This document shows positions 28,679 through 36,708 of a DNA stretch of 64,000 nt, in pieces. Below the pieces are notes generated by a model. That model ran no database searches, was not told where the DNA came from, and saw nothing but the letters and a program-made list of their open reading frames with translations. Source of the DNA: Prochlorococcus sp. AG-402-P18 (GTDB lineage: Bacteria > Cyanobacteriota > Cyanobacteriia > PCC-6307 > Cyanobiaceae); the NCBI GenBank assembly GCA_003216275.1, contig QCJC01000001.1, positions 62,001-126,000 on the forward strand, given 5' to 3'. A program made the position numbers and the translations under genes. The stretch's first letter is position 1; every line of letters begins with the position of its first letter.

Positions 28679-29392
28679 TTAATTATTGGTTTCTAATTGG
28701 CAGTTAATTGCGATTTCAAAGGGAATCGAGCTATTAGGCAATTCTATTAATTTTGAGCAAATATTTGCGATATCAATTGCTTGAGTCATATCCTCTTTGG
28801 GAAATTGATCTATATCTTTTGCCATATCTGTATTTACCCAGCCTGGGCAAATAGCTGTAACTCTAATTCCTTTCTTCCATCCTTCATTCCTCATCGTTTG
28901 GCATAAACTCATTAATGCGAATTTACTCATTGAATAGCTTGCTAAATTACCTTTTGATCTTTTTCCACTCATAGATACTAAAACAATAATTCGACCAGAT
29001 TGACTCATTGACAAATACTTCCAAGCATTTTTTGTTAATATCCATGGTCCCATTACATTTACTTTCCAGAGATACTCTATATCATGCATTTCTTTATCAC
29101 TAAATAAAAGACTAGTCCTTTTAAATATCCCAGCACAATGGATAACTGTATCGATACCATTAAAGGTTTTTAAGGTTTTTTTTATCCATTCTTCTGATGA
29201 ATTGTTATCTAGTGCATCATATTTATGAAGAATAAGTTTTTCTTGATCATTTATTTTTGGATCTAGAATTGTATTTATTAAACTGTCTTTTTCTCTTACT
29301 CCTAAGCTTATGGAATGACCTTCCTTAAGTAATTTTGATGCTATTGCCTTACCTATTCCTCTGCTCGCTCCGCTTATAAGGATCTTTCTCAT
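28679..29392 (-). CDS. Short-chain dehydrogenase/reductase
   Basis: A classical SDR of 237 residues. The cofactor loop is ISGASRGIGKAIA, the NAG-type motif appears as HCAGIF, and the active site is a Ser in VSMSGKRS with YSMSK as the YxxxK pair. A C-terminal PGWVNTDMA segment fits. The gene sits six bases after crtL (in transcription order), so the pair is likely one operon. Substrate is not evident, and it could be a ketoreductase for a carotenoid or lipid. Confidence 0.83.
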   Translation of the reverse strand: MRKILISGASRGIGKAIASKLLKEGHSISLGVREKDSLINTILDPKINDQEKLILHKYDALDNNSSEEWIKKTLKTFNGIDTVIHCAGIFKRTSLLFSDKEMHDIEYLWKVNVMGPWILTKNAWKYLSMSQSGRIIVLVSMSGKRSKGNLASYSMSKFALMSLCQTMRNEGWKKGIRVTAICPGWVNTDMAKDIDQFPKEDMTQAIDIANICSKLIELPNSSIPFEIAINCQLETNN

Positions 29393-29398
29393 TTAAGG

Positions 29399-30676
29399 TT
29401 AATTATTGAATACCTTTAATAATAAGTTTAATTCTCTACCACGCATTCTCATTAGACCATGCTTGATAGACCATGGTGATTTTTTAAACATTTGCCACAT
29501 AGCAGATATTAATTCCTTAAGGGTTAGTGTATTAGTTAGAAATCCATACCATTTTTTATTTGGTAAACTAAAAAACTCAATAAAAAATCCTCTTAACAGT
29601 TCTTCTTCAAAGCGCATTAATTTCTCTAATCCAAATTTATATATAGCTTGTTTTCTTTTGAGCTCAGTTGGCCATAAGACCTCCCAACCTTTCTTTGCTA
29701 AAGAAGCTGAGGATGCTTTGCTATCTTTCATTGCGAATGAGAGAGCTTTGGCAACTTTAGGTGCCCTTCTAAGAAGGCTTCCAACCATATATCCCGAAGC
29801 TGGGTGAACCATTCCTGCTGAACCTCCAAAACCAAGAACCGGTTGAGTTAAATCAGGAATAGGCATGTTCATTGGTAGGTATAAACCATGTTCTTCATGT
29901 TGAAGACTTTTTATTTCTAGGCCTCTATTCTCTAATCTTTTTTCCAGTCTTCTTTTTAATTCATCAAGTGTCACTGGAGGGGATAGACCTAATGAGGTTT
30001 CTTCTAAGAAAAATTTTCCATTCCCCATATCCATTGCATACAAAAATGTTGGAGCTTCCTTCCTTTCCTCTGGCTCCAAGTGGTCACAACGATAATCCAT
30101 TAAAACAAATTGACCTTGTTCAACTGGCGGAGCGTTGAACTCTCCTACAATCCCATAACAAGTTTGAACTGCGATGGGTCCTTGGTCAGGTGCTTTAATG
30201 AAAACAGGTTTATATCCGGTTGCGTCAATTACTAATCGAGCATTAAGTTCTTGACCGGTGGAGGTCTTTACAGTGCTTATTAAATCCTTTGTTTCTAGGT
30301 TGATAGCAGAGCCTTTGTGCCATTTTATTGCAGCTTTATTGCATTGACCTAGCCAATAAGCCTGTAATTTATTTTTATCAAAAAGACCATAATCTCTATT
30401 GTGATGGGTTGCCTCATTCTTCTTTGAATTTGGATCTTTATCTCCCTCACCAAAATAGCTGACTGTATTAATCCACCTATGTTCAAGCAAGTCACTTAAA
30501 CCCAGTTCGTCAACTTCTTCGCCCCAAATCCCATAGGTAAATGGCCATGGTTCATTTGGAGACTGCTCAGATAAAATTTCAACACTTAATTTTTCATTTG
30601 CTAAGGCTGCAGCAATAGATAATGCACCTGGGCCTGAACCTAGTACTAATGCATCTTTTAATGCATTAGTATTCAT
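29399..30676 (-). CDS. crtL: Lycopene cyclase (CrtL family; probably epsilon type)
   Basis: A flavoprotein that closes the ring ends of lycopene to give alpha/beta-carotene. Seen: the dinucleotide motif ALVLGSGPGALSIAAALA, the cyclase region PWPFTYGIWGEEVDELGL and YGIVGEF, FLYAMDMG, and the substrate-site GGSAGMVHPASGYMVGSLL. Length 425 is usual. Both beta and epsilon enzymes exist in Prochlorococcus, and I call this one epsilon-like mainly because I recall the epsilon gene lying a few genes from pcb in a related strain. That subtype call is a guess. It shares an operon with an SDR. Confidence 0.83.
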   Translation of the reverse strand: MNTNALKDALVLGSGPGALSIAAALANEKLSVEILSEQSPNEPWPFTYGIWGEEVDELGLSDLLEHRWINTVSYFGEGDKDPNSKKNEATHHNRDYGLFDKNKLQAYWLGQCNKAAIKWHKGSAINLETKDLISTVKTSTGQELNARLVIDATGYKPVFIKAPDQGPIAVQTCYGIVGEFNAPPVEQGQFVLMDYRCDHLEPEERKEAPTFLYAMDMGNGKFFLEETSLGLSPPVTLDELKRRLEKRLENRGLEIKSLQHEEHGLYLPMNMPIPDLTQPVLGFGGSAGMVHPASGYMVGSLLRRAPKVAKALSFAMKDSKASSASLAKKGWEVLWPTELKRKQAIYKFGLEKLMRFEEELLRGFFIEFFSLPNKKWYGFLTNTLTLKELISAMWQMFKKSPWSIKHGLMRMRGRELNLLLKVFNN

Positions 30677-30956
30677 AGCTCTCCATGCAGAAAATTGTAG
30701 ATTACTTTCAAATGGATATTAGGTGTTAAATTTCGGGAAAAATATTTAGTTATTTTATTACCTCTCTGTGTTGCCACTTTAAACACCTATGCCTATAGAA
30801 TCAAGAATACCTCCTGACGGCATTAACAATGGATAGTATTAATGTTTTTTATCAACTAAATGAATTCATTTTGTTTCTATGTATATTTGAGTGGCGTATT
30901 GAGGAAAATTAAAATAATAATTAGTTAAAGTAATACATAAGAAATTAAATTTTAAT

Positions 30957-31979
30957 ATGCAAACAAAGATGAATGATTTCGAGGAGATTAGACCTTTAAC
31001 TATTTTAATAACTGGTGGCTCATCAGGCATTGGTTATCAAGCAGTGCTTAAATTACTATCTCTTGGACATAATATTATTTTACCATGCAGAAATTTACTT
31101 AGGGCAAATAAAATATTGAGTAGTTTTGTTAATATTCCATCATCTTATTTATCTAATAAAGGTAATATTTATACGCCAATAATGGATTTATCCGATTTAA
31201 ATAGTATTGATTTATTTTGTTCAGAGCTAAAGAAAAGCAGATTTAAAATTGATGTTTTGATTTTAAATGCTGGCCTTCAATATACAGGTTCAAAGGAACC
31301 TAGACTATCAACTCAAGGTATTGAATTAACTTTTGCGGTGAATCACTTATCACATTTTTATTTAACGCAAAATGTTTTACCTTTATTAAATATAAGTAAA
31401 GAATCTAAAATAATAATTACCTCCTCAGAAGTTCATAATCCTATGAGCTCTGGTGGAAAAGTAGGAGCCAAGGCGAGCTTGGGAAACTTGATGGGATTAG
31501 AAGGTGGTTCTGGATTTGAAATGATTGATGGAAATAGATTTAATGCCGATAAAGCTTATAAAGATAGTAAATTATGTAACATTTTATTTGGAAAAGAATT
31601 ATGCAAGAAATTGATTCAAAAAAAACTATATATACCAGTAATTACATGGGCTCCTGGTTTAGTTATCTCTAGAAATAGTGAGGGATTTTTTCGGTATAGT
31701 AGACAATATAATAGACTGGGTCAAATATTATTTGCTTTTTTAGCTAGGGATCTGTTAAGGATATCTACATCAAATAAGAAAGCAGGTTTACTCTTAACTA
31801 AGTTGGTTTGTGACTATCAATATAATAAACTAGGCTTTAATTATTATAGTAATAGAGTTATCTCACCGGGCAAATTTATTTTTGAAAAAACTAATATAAG
31901 TAATGAAGCTGAAAAGGAGGGACTAGGAAAAAGGTTATGGGAATTATCTGAGCAAATAATTAATCAACAAGCTGGATAA
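30957..31979 (+). CDS. POR-like short-chain dehydrogenase
   Basis: This SDR of 340 residues is close to light-dependent protochlorophyllide reductase: TILITGGSSGIGYQAVLKLL, LILNAGLQYTG, AVNHLSHFYLTQ, and a catalytic region FNADKAYKDSKLCNILFGKEL, where YKDSK copies the POR signature. The late region (WAPGLVISRNSEGFFRYSRQYN) departs from POR. True POR also needs conserved Cys residues that I cannot confirm here. So it may be a paralogue rather than the housekeeping enzyme. It is divergent from the crtL unit and converges on mscS. Confidence 0.75.
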   Translation: MQTKMNDFEEIRPLTILITGGSSGIGYQAVLKLLSLGHNIILPCRNLLRANKILSSFVNIPSSYLSNKGNIYTPIMDLSDLNSIDLFCSELKKSRFKIDVLILNAGLQYTGSKEPRLSTQGIELTFAVNHLSHFYLTQNVLPLLNISKESKIIITSSEVHNPMSSGGKVGAKASLGNLMGLEGGSGFEMIDGNRFNADKAYKDSKLCNILFGKELCKKLIQKKLYIPVITWAPGLVISRNSEGFFRYSRQYNRLGQILFAFLARDLLRISTSNKKAGLLLTKLVCDYQYNKLGFNYYSNRVISPGKFIFEKTNISNEAEKEGLGKRLWELSEQIINQQAG

Positions 31980-31995
31980 ACAATTTTTAATTGTT
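31979..31995. terminator. Weak AT-rich hairpin between convergent genes
   Basis: AACAATT and AATTGTT pair perfectly across a TTT loop between the POR-like SDR and the MscS gene. The stem has one G-C pair per arm only. It may act as a weak bidirectional terminator, and no T-run is strong enough to be confident. Confidence 0.3.
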
Positions 31996-33003
31996 AAGAT
32001 AAATTGTTTGAGTTGGGTATGCAAAACTAATATTTTCATCTTTAAATTTCTTCATGATTTCAAGATTTATTTCTTGTTGTGCCGACATTGCTAGAACATA
32101 ATCGCTTGTGGGAATGTAATAGACAAGTTCAAAATCAAGACTACTATTTGCAAATTCGATGAAGTGACATCTGTCGAAAATTGCATTTTCAGTTTTATCA
32201 ACAATATTTTTAATTATTTCAGGTATACTTTTTACCTGTTCATATGTGGTGTCATAAATAACCCCCAATTTGTGAACCAGTCTTCTTTGCTTCATCTCAG
32301 CATAATTAGAAATAACTCCATTTGTAAGCCTACTATTACTCATTATAATCGCTTCTCCGTTTATACTTTTTAAGCGTGTTGACCTAACACCCACCCTCTC
32401 AACTTTTGCCCAAATGCCATCAATATGAATAAATTGTCCACTTTGGAATGGTTTATCAAGAAGGATCGTAATGTATTCAAAGAACTCTTGAACTGGTTCC
32501 TTAAGCGCTAGACCTGCACCAATGCCTCCAGCACTTAAAAGTGCCCATATAGCAGCCATTTGGACACCCATATTTTGAAGGTAAAAAATAATTCCGATGC
32601 TCCAGACTGATGCTCTCACCATTGGACTAAGTGATCGAATCATTTCACTAATAGATTGATCATTGATTTTGTTTGCCCATCTTTGTATTATTTTTAAAAA
32701 AACTCTATTTATTAATCGAACTATATAAATAAGGCAAATGAATTTACTTATACCAATTAATGTCTTATCTACTATTCCACCAATGAGTAGAACTTTCCAA
32801 GCAACTATAAAACTTAAGATAAAACCCAAAGGTTTAATAGTATCAACCAAAAGAGAAGCTATATAGTCATCTGTTTTGCTTTGAGTCGCAGAGGTTATTT
32901 TCCTTAATGCTTTTCTTAGGATTTTTGGACTTATTAAAGAAATAAGACAACCTATACCAAATGTGAGTAAGGAAATTATGAGGTTTTTATAAAATTCATC
33001 CAT
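31987..33003 (-). CDS. MscS-family mechanosensitive channel
   Basis: MscS-type channels release solutes when membrane tension rises after hypo-osmotic shock. Seen: several N-terminal membrane helices, a pore-lining helix rich in Gly and Ala (MAAIWALLSAGGIGAGLALKEPVQEFF), and the cytoplasmic beta domain FIHIDGIWAKVERVGVRSTRLKSINGEAIIMSNS. The C-terminal alpha/beta part begins at KLGVIYDTT. Length 338 is in range. It ends beside a convergent POR-like gene. The N-terminus MDEFYKNLI is short, with no cleavable signal. Confidence 0.9.
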   Translation of the reverse strand: MDEFYKNLIISLLTFGIGCLISLISPKILRKALRKITSATQSKTDDYIASLLVDTIKPLGFILSFIVAWKVLLIGGIVDKTLIGISKFICLIYIVRLINRVFLKIIQRWANKINDQSISEMIRSLSPMVRASVWSIGIIFYLQNMGVQMAAIWALLSAGGIGAGLALKEPVQEFFEYITILLDKPFQSGQFIHIDGIWAKVERVGVRSTRLKSINGEAIIMSNSRLTNGVISNYAEMKQRRLVHKLGVIYDTTYEQVKSIPEIIKNIVDKTENAIFDRCHFIEFANSSLDFELVYYIPTSDYVLAMSAQQEINLEIMKKFKDENISFAYPTQTIYLNN

Positions 33004-33089
33004 AAGTAGAAATCATCTTTCTACAGATTGCCTGAAAAAAAAGATTTGTCTAGATATTATCTTTATTTATTGAATAATTATCTTATAAA

Positions 33090-33713
33090 TTAATTTAAAA
33101 ATTTACTTTTTAATATCTTACTAACATCTCTAAATTCTATTCTATCAGAGGTCTTACATAATTCACATATTAGACTTTCTGTTGTAGATGCTATTGCTCC
33201 TGACAATATAAGTCGTAAGAAAGCAGTTTCATTATCTATTGTATTTCTACTTCCAATAGCGTCTCTTGGAATTAAAATATTATAACCTCTTTCTATAAGA
33301 TCTAAAGATGACTGAAGAATACAAATATGACTCTCTATACCACAAATTATTATATTTTTAAAATTATTCTTATTTAAATAATCTATAAGGTTGTTATTTT
33401 TGCTGCAACTAAATTCCATTTTTTTGAATACAGGAAATTGTTCATTAAATGATATTGAATTTATAGTCTTACCAAGTTTCAATGGGTTTTGTTCTGTGAT
33501 GGCAACATCTACATTTAGTAAATCACATGTATTAATCAGCTTGTTAATATTAAAGATTATTAATTGATTATCTTTAACACTAGTTATAAGCTTTTCTTGC
33601 ATGTCAAGTATAAGTAATAATGTTTCGTTTTCTATTATTAATTTGTTAGTATTATTATTTTTTGAGGAATTTATGTTGCTTAAAAATTGATCCATCTGAG
33701 GATATTTACTCAT
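33090..33713 (-). CDS. Isochorismatase-like cysteine hydrolase
   Basis: The 207-residue protein has the Asp-Lys-Cys triad layout of the family: ETLLLILDMQEKL (Asp), TEQNPLKLGKTI with the FSC segment, and GIESHICILQSSLDLIERG (Cys). C-terminal PRDAIGSRNTIDNE and TTESLICELC are typical of the YcaC-like branch. Substrate is unknown, with amides such as ureidoacrylate or nicotinamide as possible types. Strongly AT-rich codon use and Asn-rich N-terminus (SSKNNNTNK). It is divergent from the Fur gene. Confidence 0.8.
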   Translation of the reverse strand: MSKYPQMDQFLSNINSSKNNNTNKLIIENETLLLILDMQEKLITSVKDNQLIIFNINKLINTCDLLNVDVAITEQNPLKLGKTINSISFNEQFPVFKKMEFSCSKNNNLIDYLNKNNFKNIIICGIESHICILQSSLDLIERGYNILIPRDAIGSRNTIDNETAFLRLILSGAIASTTESLICELCKTSDRIEFRDVSKILKSKFLN

Positions 33714-33797
33714 ATTGTTGAAATATAAAACATTTGATAAAGAGAGTCATCATTTATAGCCAATAACTTCATTCTAAATGCTTCAAAAGTTGCACAG

Positions 33798-33827
33798 CTT
33801 TCTCATTACGCTAGGCTATTGAGAAAG
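33798..33827. promoter_or_regulatory. 8-bp inverted repeat directly upstream of fur-family gene
   Basis: CTTTCTCA and TGAGAAAG are perfect reverse complements separated by 14 bases. The right half ends 11 bases before the TTG start and covers the likely ribosome-binding zone (GAGAAAGGCAGG). It could be an operator for self-regulation or an RNA hairpin that hides the ribosome site. It does not match the classic Fur or Zur box closely. Confidence 0.45.
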
Positions 33828-33838
33828 GCAGGTTATTA

Positions 33839-34297
33839 TTGTCCACTCCAGCTTCTTATCGTACTCATTCTTCTCCCTTGGAGTCTGGCCTTAGACAAGA
33901 CGGTAAGCGAATGACGCCCCAAAGGAAAAAGGTACTTTCCTTGTTTGAGGGTATTGGATCAGGAATTCATTTAAGCGCAGAAGAGGTACATTCCAAGTTG
34001 ACTACTTCTGGAGAGAAAGTTTCGCTTGCGACTATTTATAGAACTTTGAGATTATTGGTAAAAATGACTTTTCTCAATGAACTTGATTTGACTGAAGGGG
34101 GTAATAGATTTGAGCTGCTAAGTCATGATCATCCTGATCACCACCATTTGATTTGTATAAGCTGTGGTAGAACTGAAGAATTTGAAAATATAGCAGTTAT
34201 TAAGGCTGGAGAAGAAGCTGCAAAAAACTTGGGATTTAAATTATTAGAATCTTCGTTAAATGTAAGAGCATTGTGCCCATTGTGTATAAATAAATAA
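33839..34297 (+). CDS. fur: Fur-family metal-responsive regulator
   Basis: A 152-residue winged-helix repressor. The DNA-binding part has KRMTPQRKKVLSLFEGI and EEVHSKLTTSGEKVSLATIYRTLRLL. The metal region has SHDHPDHHHLICISCGRTEEF and a C-terminal pair in RALCPLCINK, so structural zinc should be bound by the two CxxC sites. Cyanobacteria have Fur, Zur and PerR types, and I cannot separate them by eye. The start is a TTG (STPASYRTH); a later ATG at MTPQRKK is too short. An inverted repeat lies just upstream. Confidence 0.85.
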   Translation: MSTPASYRTHSSPLESGLRQDGKRMTPQRKKVLSLFEGIGSGIHLSAEEVHSKLTTSGEKVSLATIYRTLRLLVKMTFLNELDLTEGGNRFELLSHDHPDHHHLICISCGRTEEFENIAVIKAGEEAAKNLGFKLLESSLNVRALCPLCINK

Positions 34298-34308
34298 ACT
34301 TTTCTTTT

Positions 34309-35253
34309 TTAATTTAATTCTCCTCCACAACTTGAGCCTGCTCCTGCCGTACATCCAAAACAATGGTTTCCTATTGATATAGGACTATTCTTTATTGATG
34401 TCTGTGATATTAATAAGTCATTTAAATGTTTGATAGATCCCTTTTTCTTCATTCCTAATTGTTGGTTAAAATCGCAATCATATAGATAGCCCCTCCAATC
34501 AACACTGAGAGTGGTTTTACACATTACTGAGCTTAGGTTTTTGGAATTATGATTGTCTTCCAACAATTTTTTGTATTTTTTAAGTTCACCTGTTTGATTT
34601 AAAAATTTTTCATATCTATTGATTGGCATATTAGCTAATACAAATAAATTAGAAAAGAAGATACCATATCTATTTTTAAGTTCAAGCTTATATTTATATT
34701 CTAATTCTTGTTGAGATGGAGGGAGTTGAGGACTACTTGGATTATATACAAGATTTAAGATGAGTCCTGTATCTTTTTTACCATAGCCATAATAATTAAG
34801 ATTTTTAAGGGCTAGTATACTTTTTTCGAATACACCTTTACCTCTTTGGTTATCTACATTCTCTTGAAGATAACATGGAAGAGAAGCTGTTATCTGTACT
34901 GTATTATCGGCTAAAAATTTAGCTAAATTCTCATAACCTGGTTCTGTAAGTATAGTTAAATTACATCTATCAATAACTTCAACATTATTGCTACGTACTT
35001 CTTTAACTAATTCTTTGAATTTTGGATGAAGTTCTGGAGCTCCCCCTGTAATGTCTAGTAATTTAATATTCTTAGCTTTTATAACTCTAGGTATCAGTTT
35101 AATGATTTCATTGCTCATCATTTCTGTTCTGCTTGGACCTGCATTGACATGACAATGACTACACGCTTGATTGCATTTGTATCCTATATTAATTTGTAAA
35201 GTCTCAAGATTGTCTCTATATATGCTAGGAAACCTTGTTTGTCTAACTTCCAT
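34309..35253 (-). CDS. ArsS-like radical SAM protein (arsenosugar type, DUF3641)
   Basis: A radical SAM enzyme with CNQACSHCHVNAG (CxxxCxxC, binding the 4Fe-4S cluster). Its C-terminal Cys-rich tail (IGNHCFGCTAGAGSSCGGELN) is the mark of the ArsS family. ArsS in Synechocystis-like organisms is described as making the 5'-deoxy-5'-dimethylarsinoyl-adenosine step of arsenosugar synthesis. The gene is convergent with fur and lies next to StpA-like and GpsA-like genes. It contains no selenocysteine sign. The exact reaction here is inferred. At 314 residues it is normal. Confidence 0.85.
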   Translation of the reverse strand: MEVRQTRFPSIYRDNLETLQINIGYKCNQACSHCHVNAGPSRTEMMSNEIIKLIPRVIKAKNIKLLDITGGAPELHPKFKELVKEVRSNNVEVIDRCNLTILTEPGYENLAKFLADNTVQITASLPCYLQENVDNQRGKGVFEKSILALKNLNYYGYGKKDTGLILNLVYNPSSPQLPPSQQELEYKYKLELKNRYGIFFSNLFVLANMPINRYEKFLNQTGELKKYKKLLEDNHNSKNLSSVMCKTTLSVDWRGYLYDCDFNQQLGMKKKGSIKHLNDLLISQTSIKNSPISIGNHCFGCTAGAGSSCGGELN

Positions 35254-35345
35254 AGATTTAATTCTACGAATTAAATTTGTTAGTAATACTATAGTTAAGA
35301 TATTTATACCTGTGAGATTATTTCATAAAATATTCATTAGTTTTT

Positions 35346-36545
35346 TCAATGACTTCTAACCAGTTGTTTAAACCAATCTATATATTCATTTGGACCATCA
35401 TTGATAATCATATTAAACTTTAACTCGTCATTAGAATCACTAATACCTGACATGTCAGATCCCTTGATTTTGGGTCTAGATACTTGCTCGTTACAGCTAT
35501 TAACGAATATAACCTTATTCTTTTTTTTGTATACTATTCCTAATCTTTGAATCAAAGTTAAGAACCCTCTGTCACTTCCACCTCTCAACCATGAGTTTGT
35601 CTTATTGTCTTTTGTTGAAGTAACCGTATCCCCAACTCCTATTAAAAGCGGCATTTTTTCAATGGGGATTTTTTTCATACATAGTTTTACTAATCCATTA
35701 AGAGTCCTTGGTGCACTCCTTACATTAAAATTTTCTCCAAAAGGATAGACTCCAGTTTTAGATGAAATATATTTATTTAAAAGCAATAAAAGGCCTGCTT
35801 CTTTTATTGCTCCTTTGATAATGAACTGAATATCTGTAGTTCCAAACTCCATTTCTGATGCATATTTCATGATCTCTGTTCCTTTTCTTAATCCTAAGTT
35901 TGGCATCATATGTAGATAGAATGAGTTCTTCAAACCAATTCCGTCTGAAACTTCAATTAGATTATTCATTATCTTTTCCATTATTAATTGTAATTCCCTT
36001 ACTTTTTTGAGATCGCTTTTGATGGTGCTAAATATCTCATTAAAATTTAAAGTAGGTGTAAAACGTGTATCACATATAGCTACATCAATTAATTTATTTA
36101 TTTTATCGCTTTTAAGATTTGGGAAAAAGACTTTTAATTCTTTGCGTAACATCTTGTGCATTAATTCTGGTACTTTCGCCAAAAACTCAATCTCATTAAT
36201 TTCTATTCCTGGATGTGATGAGTTGCCATACCTATCTTGATACTCAACTCCGCAAGCAGCAAGACCAGGCAAGTAAAGACCATCTGCTTTCGCTTTGGTT
36301 TTAGAATTAAGTGCTTTCTCCACTAATCTATTAACCCCTCTTCTGCCTTCATGTTCACCACAAGTTAAGACTGAAAAGTTTTCTCCTAACTTTGAAACAT
36401 CATTAACATACTCTTTGTTTATTTCTCTTTTGAGGGGGTCTTGAACTAATGGAATACATACACCATCAAGATCTTGTATTAATAGAAAATTATTTTCATT
36501 TATAATTGTTCTAACAACTTCTTCTTTTTTACTAATCATTTCCAT
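35346..36545 (-). CDS. stpA: StpA-like glucosylglycerol-phosphate phosphatase
   Basis: HAD-like phosphatase of 399 residues resembling StpA/GgpP, which dephosphorylates glucosylglycerol phosphate in salt-stressed cyanobacteria. Seen: NNFLLIQDLDGVCIPLVQDP with the catalytic DxD, SVLTCGEHEGRRGV, DGLYLPGLAACGVEYQD, and the motif-IV-like LIGVGDTVTSTKDNK. No ggpS (glucosylglycerol-phosphate synthase) is in the window. Its divergent partner is a GpsA-like dehydrogenase, which fits a glycerol-3-phosphate-dependent pathway. A different glycosyl-glycerol-phosphate is a real alternative substrate. Confidence 0.78.
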   Translation of the reverse strand: MEMISKKEEVVRTIINENNFLLIQDLDGVCIPLVQDPLKREINKEYVNDVSKLGENFSVLTCGEHEGRRGVNRLVEKALNSKTKAKADGLYLPGLAACGVEYQDRYGNSSHPGIEINEIEFLAKVPELMHKMLRKELKVFFPNLKSDKINKLIDVAICDTRFTPTLNFNEIFSTIKSDLKKVRELQLIMEKIMNNLIEVSDGIGLKNSFYLHMMPNLGLRKGTEIMKYASEMEFGTTDIQFIIKGAIKEAGLLLLLNKYISSKTGVYPFGENFNVRSAPRTLNGLVKLCMKKIPIEKMPLLIGVGDTVTSTKDNKTNSWLRGGSDRGFLTLIQRLGIVYKKKNKVIFVNSCNEQVSRPKIKGSDMSGISDSNDELKFNMIINDGPNEYIDWFKQLVRSH

Positions 36546-36658
36546 TAAAGAAGCTTTGTATATAATTTTATTCTAGATCAAATGAATTTATTTTTCTATA
36601 ATAGTTCTTATTCTTCATAAGTTTATAGTCATTCACTCATTTATTATAATAACTATTT

Positions 36659-36687
36659 TTCAAACTTATAATCCTATTGTATATAAT
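36659..36687 (+). promoter_or_regulatory. Candidate sigma-70-type promoter for the GpsA-like gene
   Basis: TTCAAA (36659-36664) and a perfect TATAAT (36682-36687) are 17 bases apart. A start about seven bases after the -10 would give a leader near 15 bases before the GTG at 36709. The match is by eye only. Confidence 0.4.
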
Positions 36688-36708
36688 GCTGATGCATGCA
36701 AATAGATT

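Noticed and set aside
29406-30138. Plus-strand ORFs across lycopene cyclase
   Set aside because: They are antisense shadows of a gene with strong motifs on the minus strand.
30677-30956. Coding or RNA gene in the crtL/POR-like divergent gap
   Set aside because: No frame above about 15 codons and no strong hairpin was found. It probably holds only promoters.
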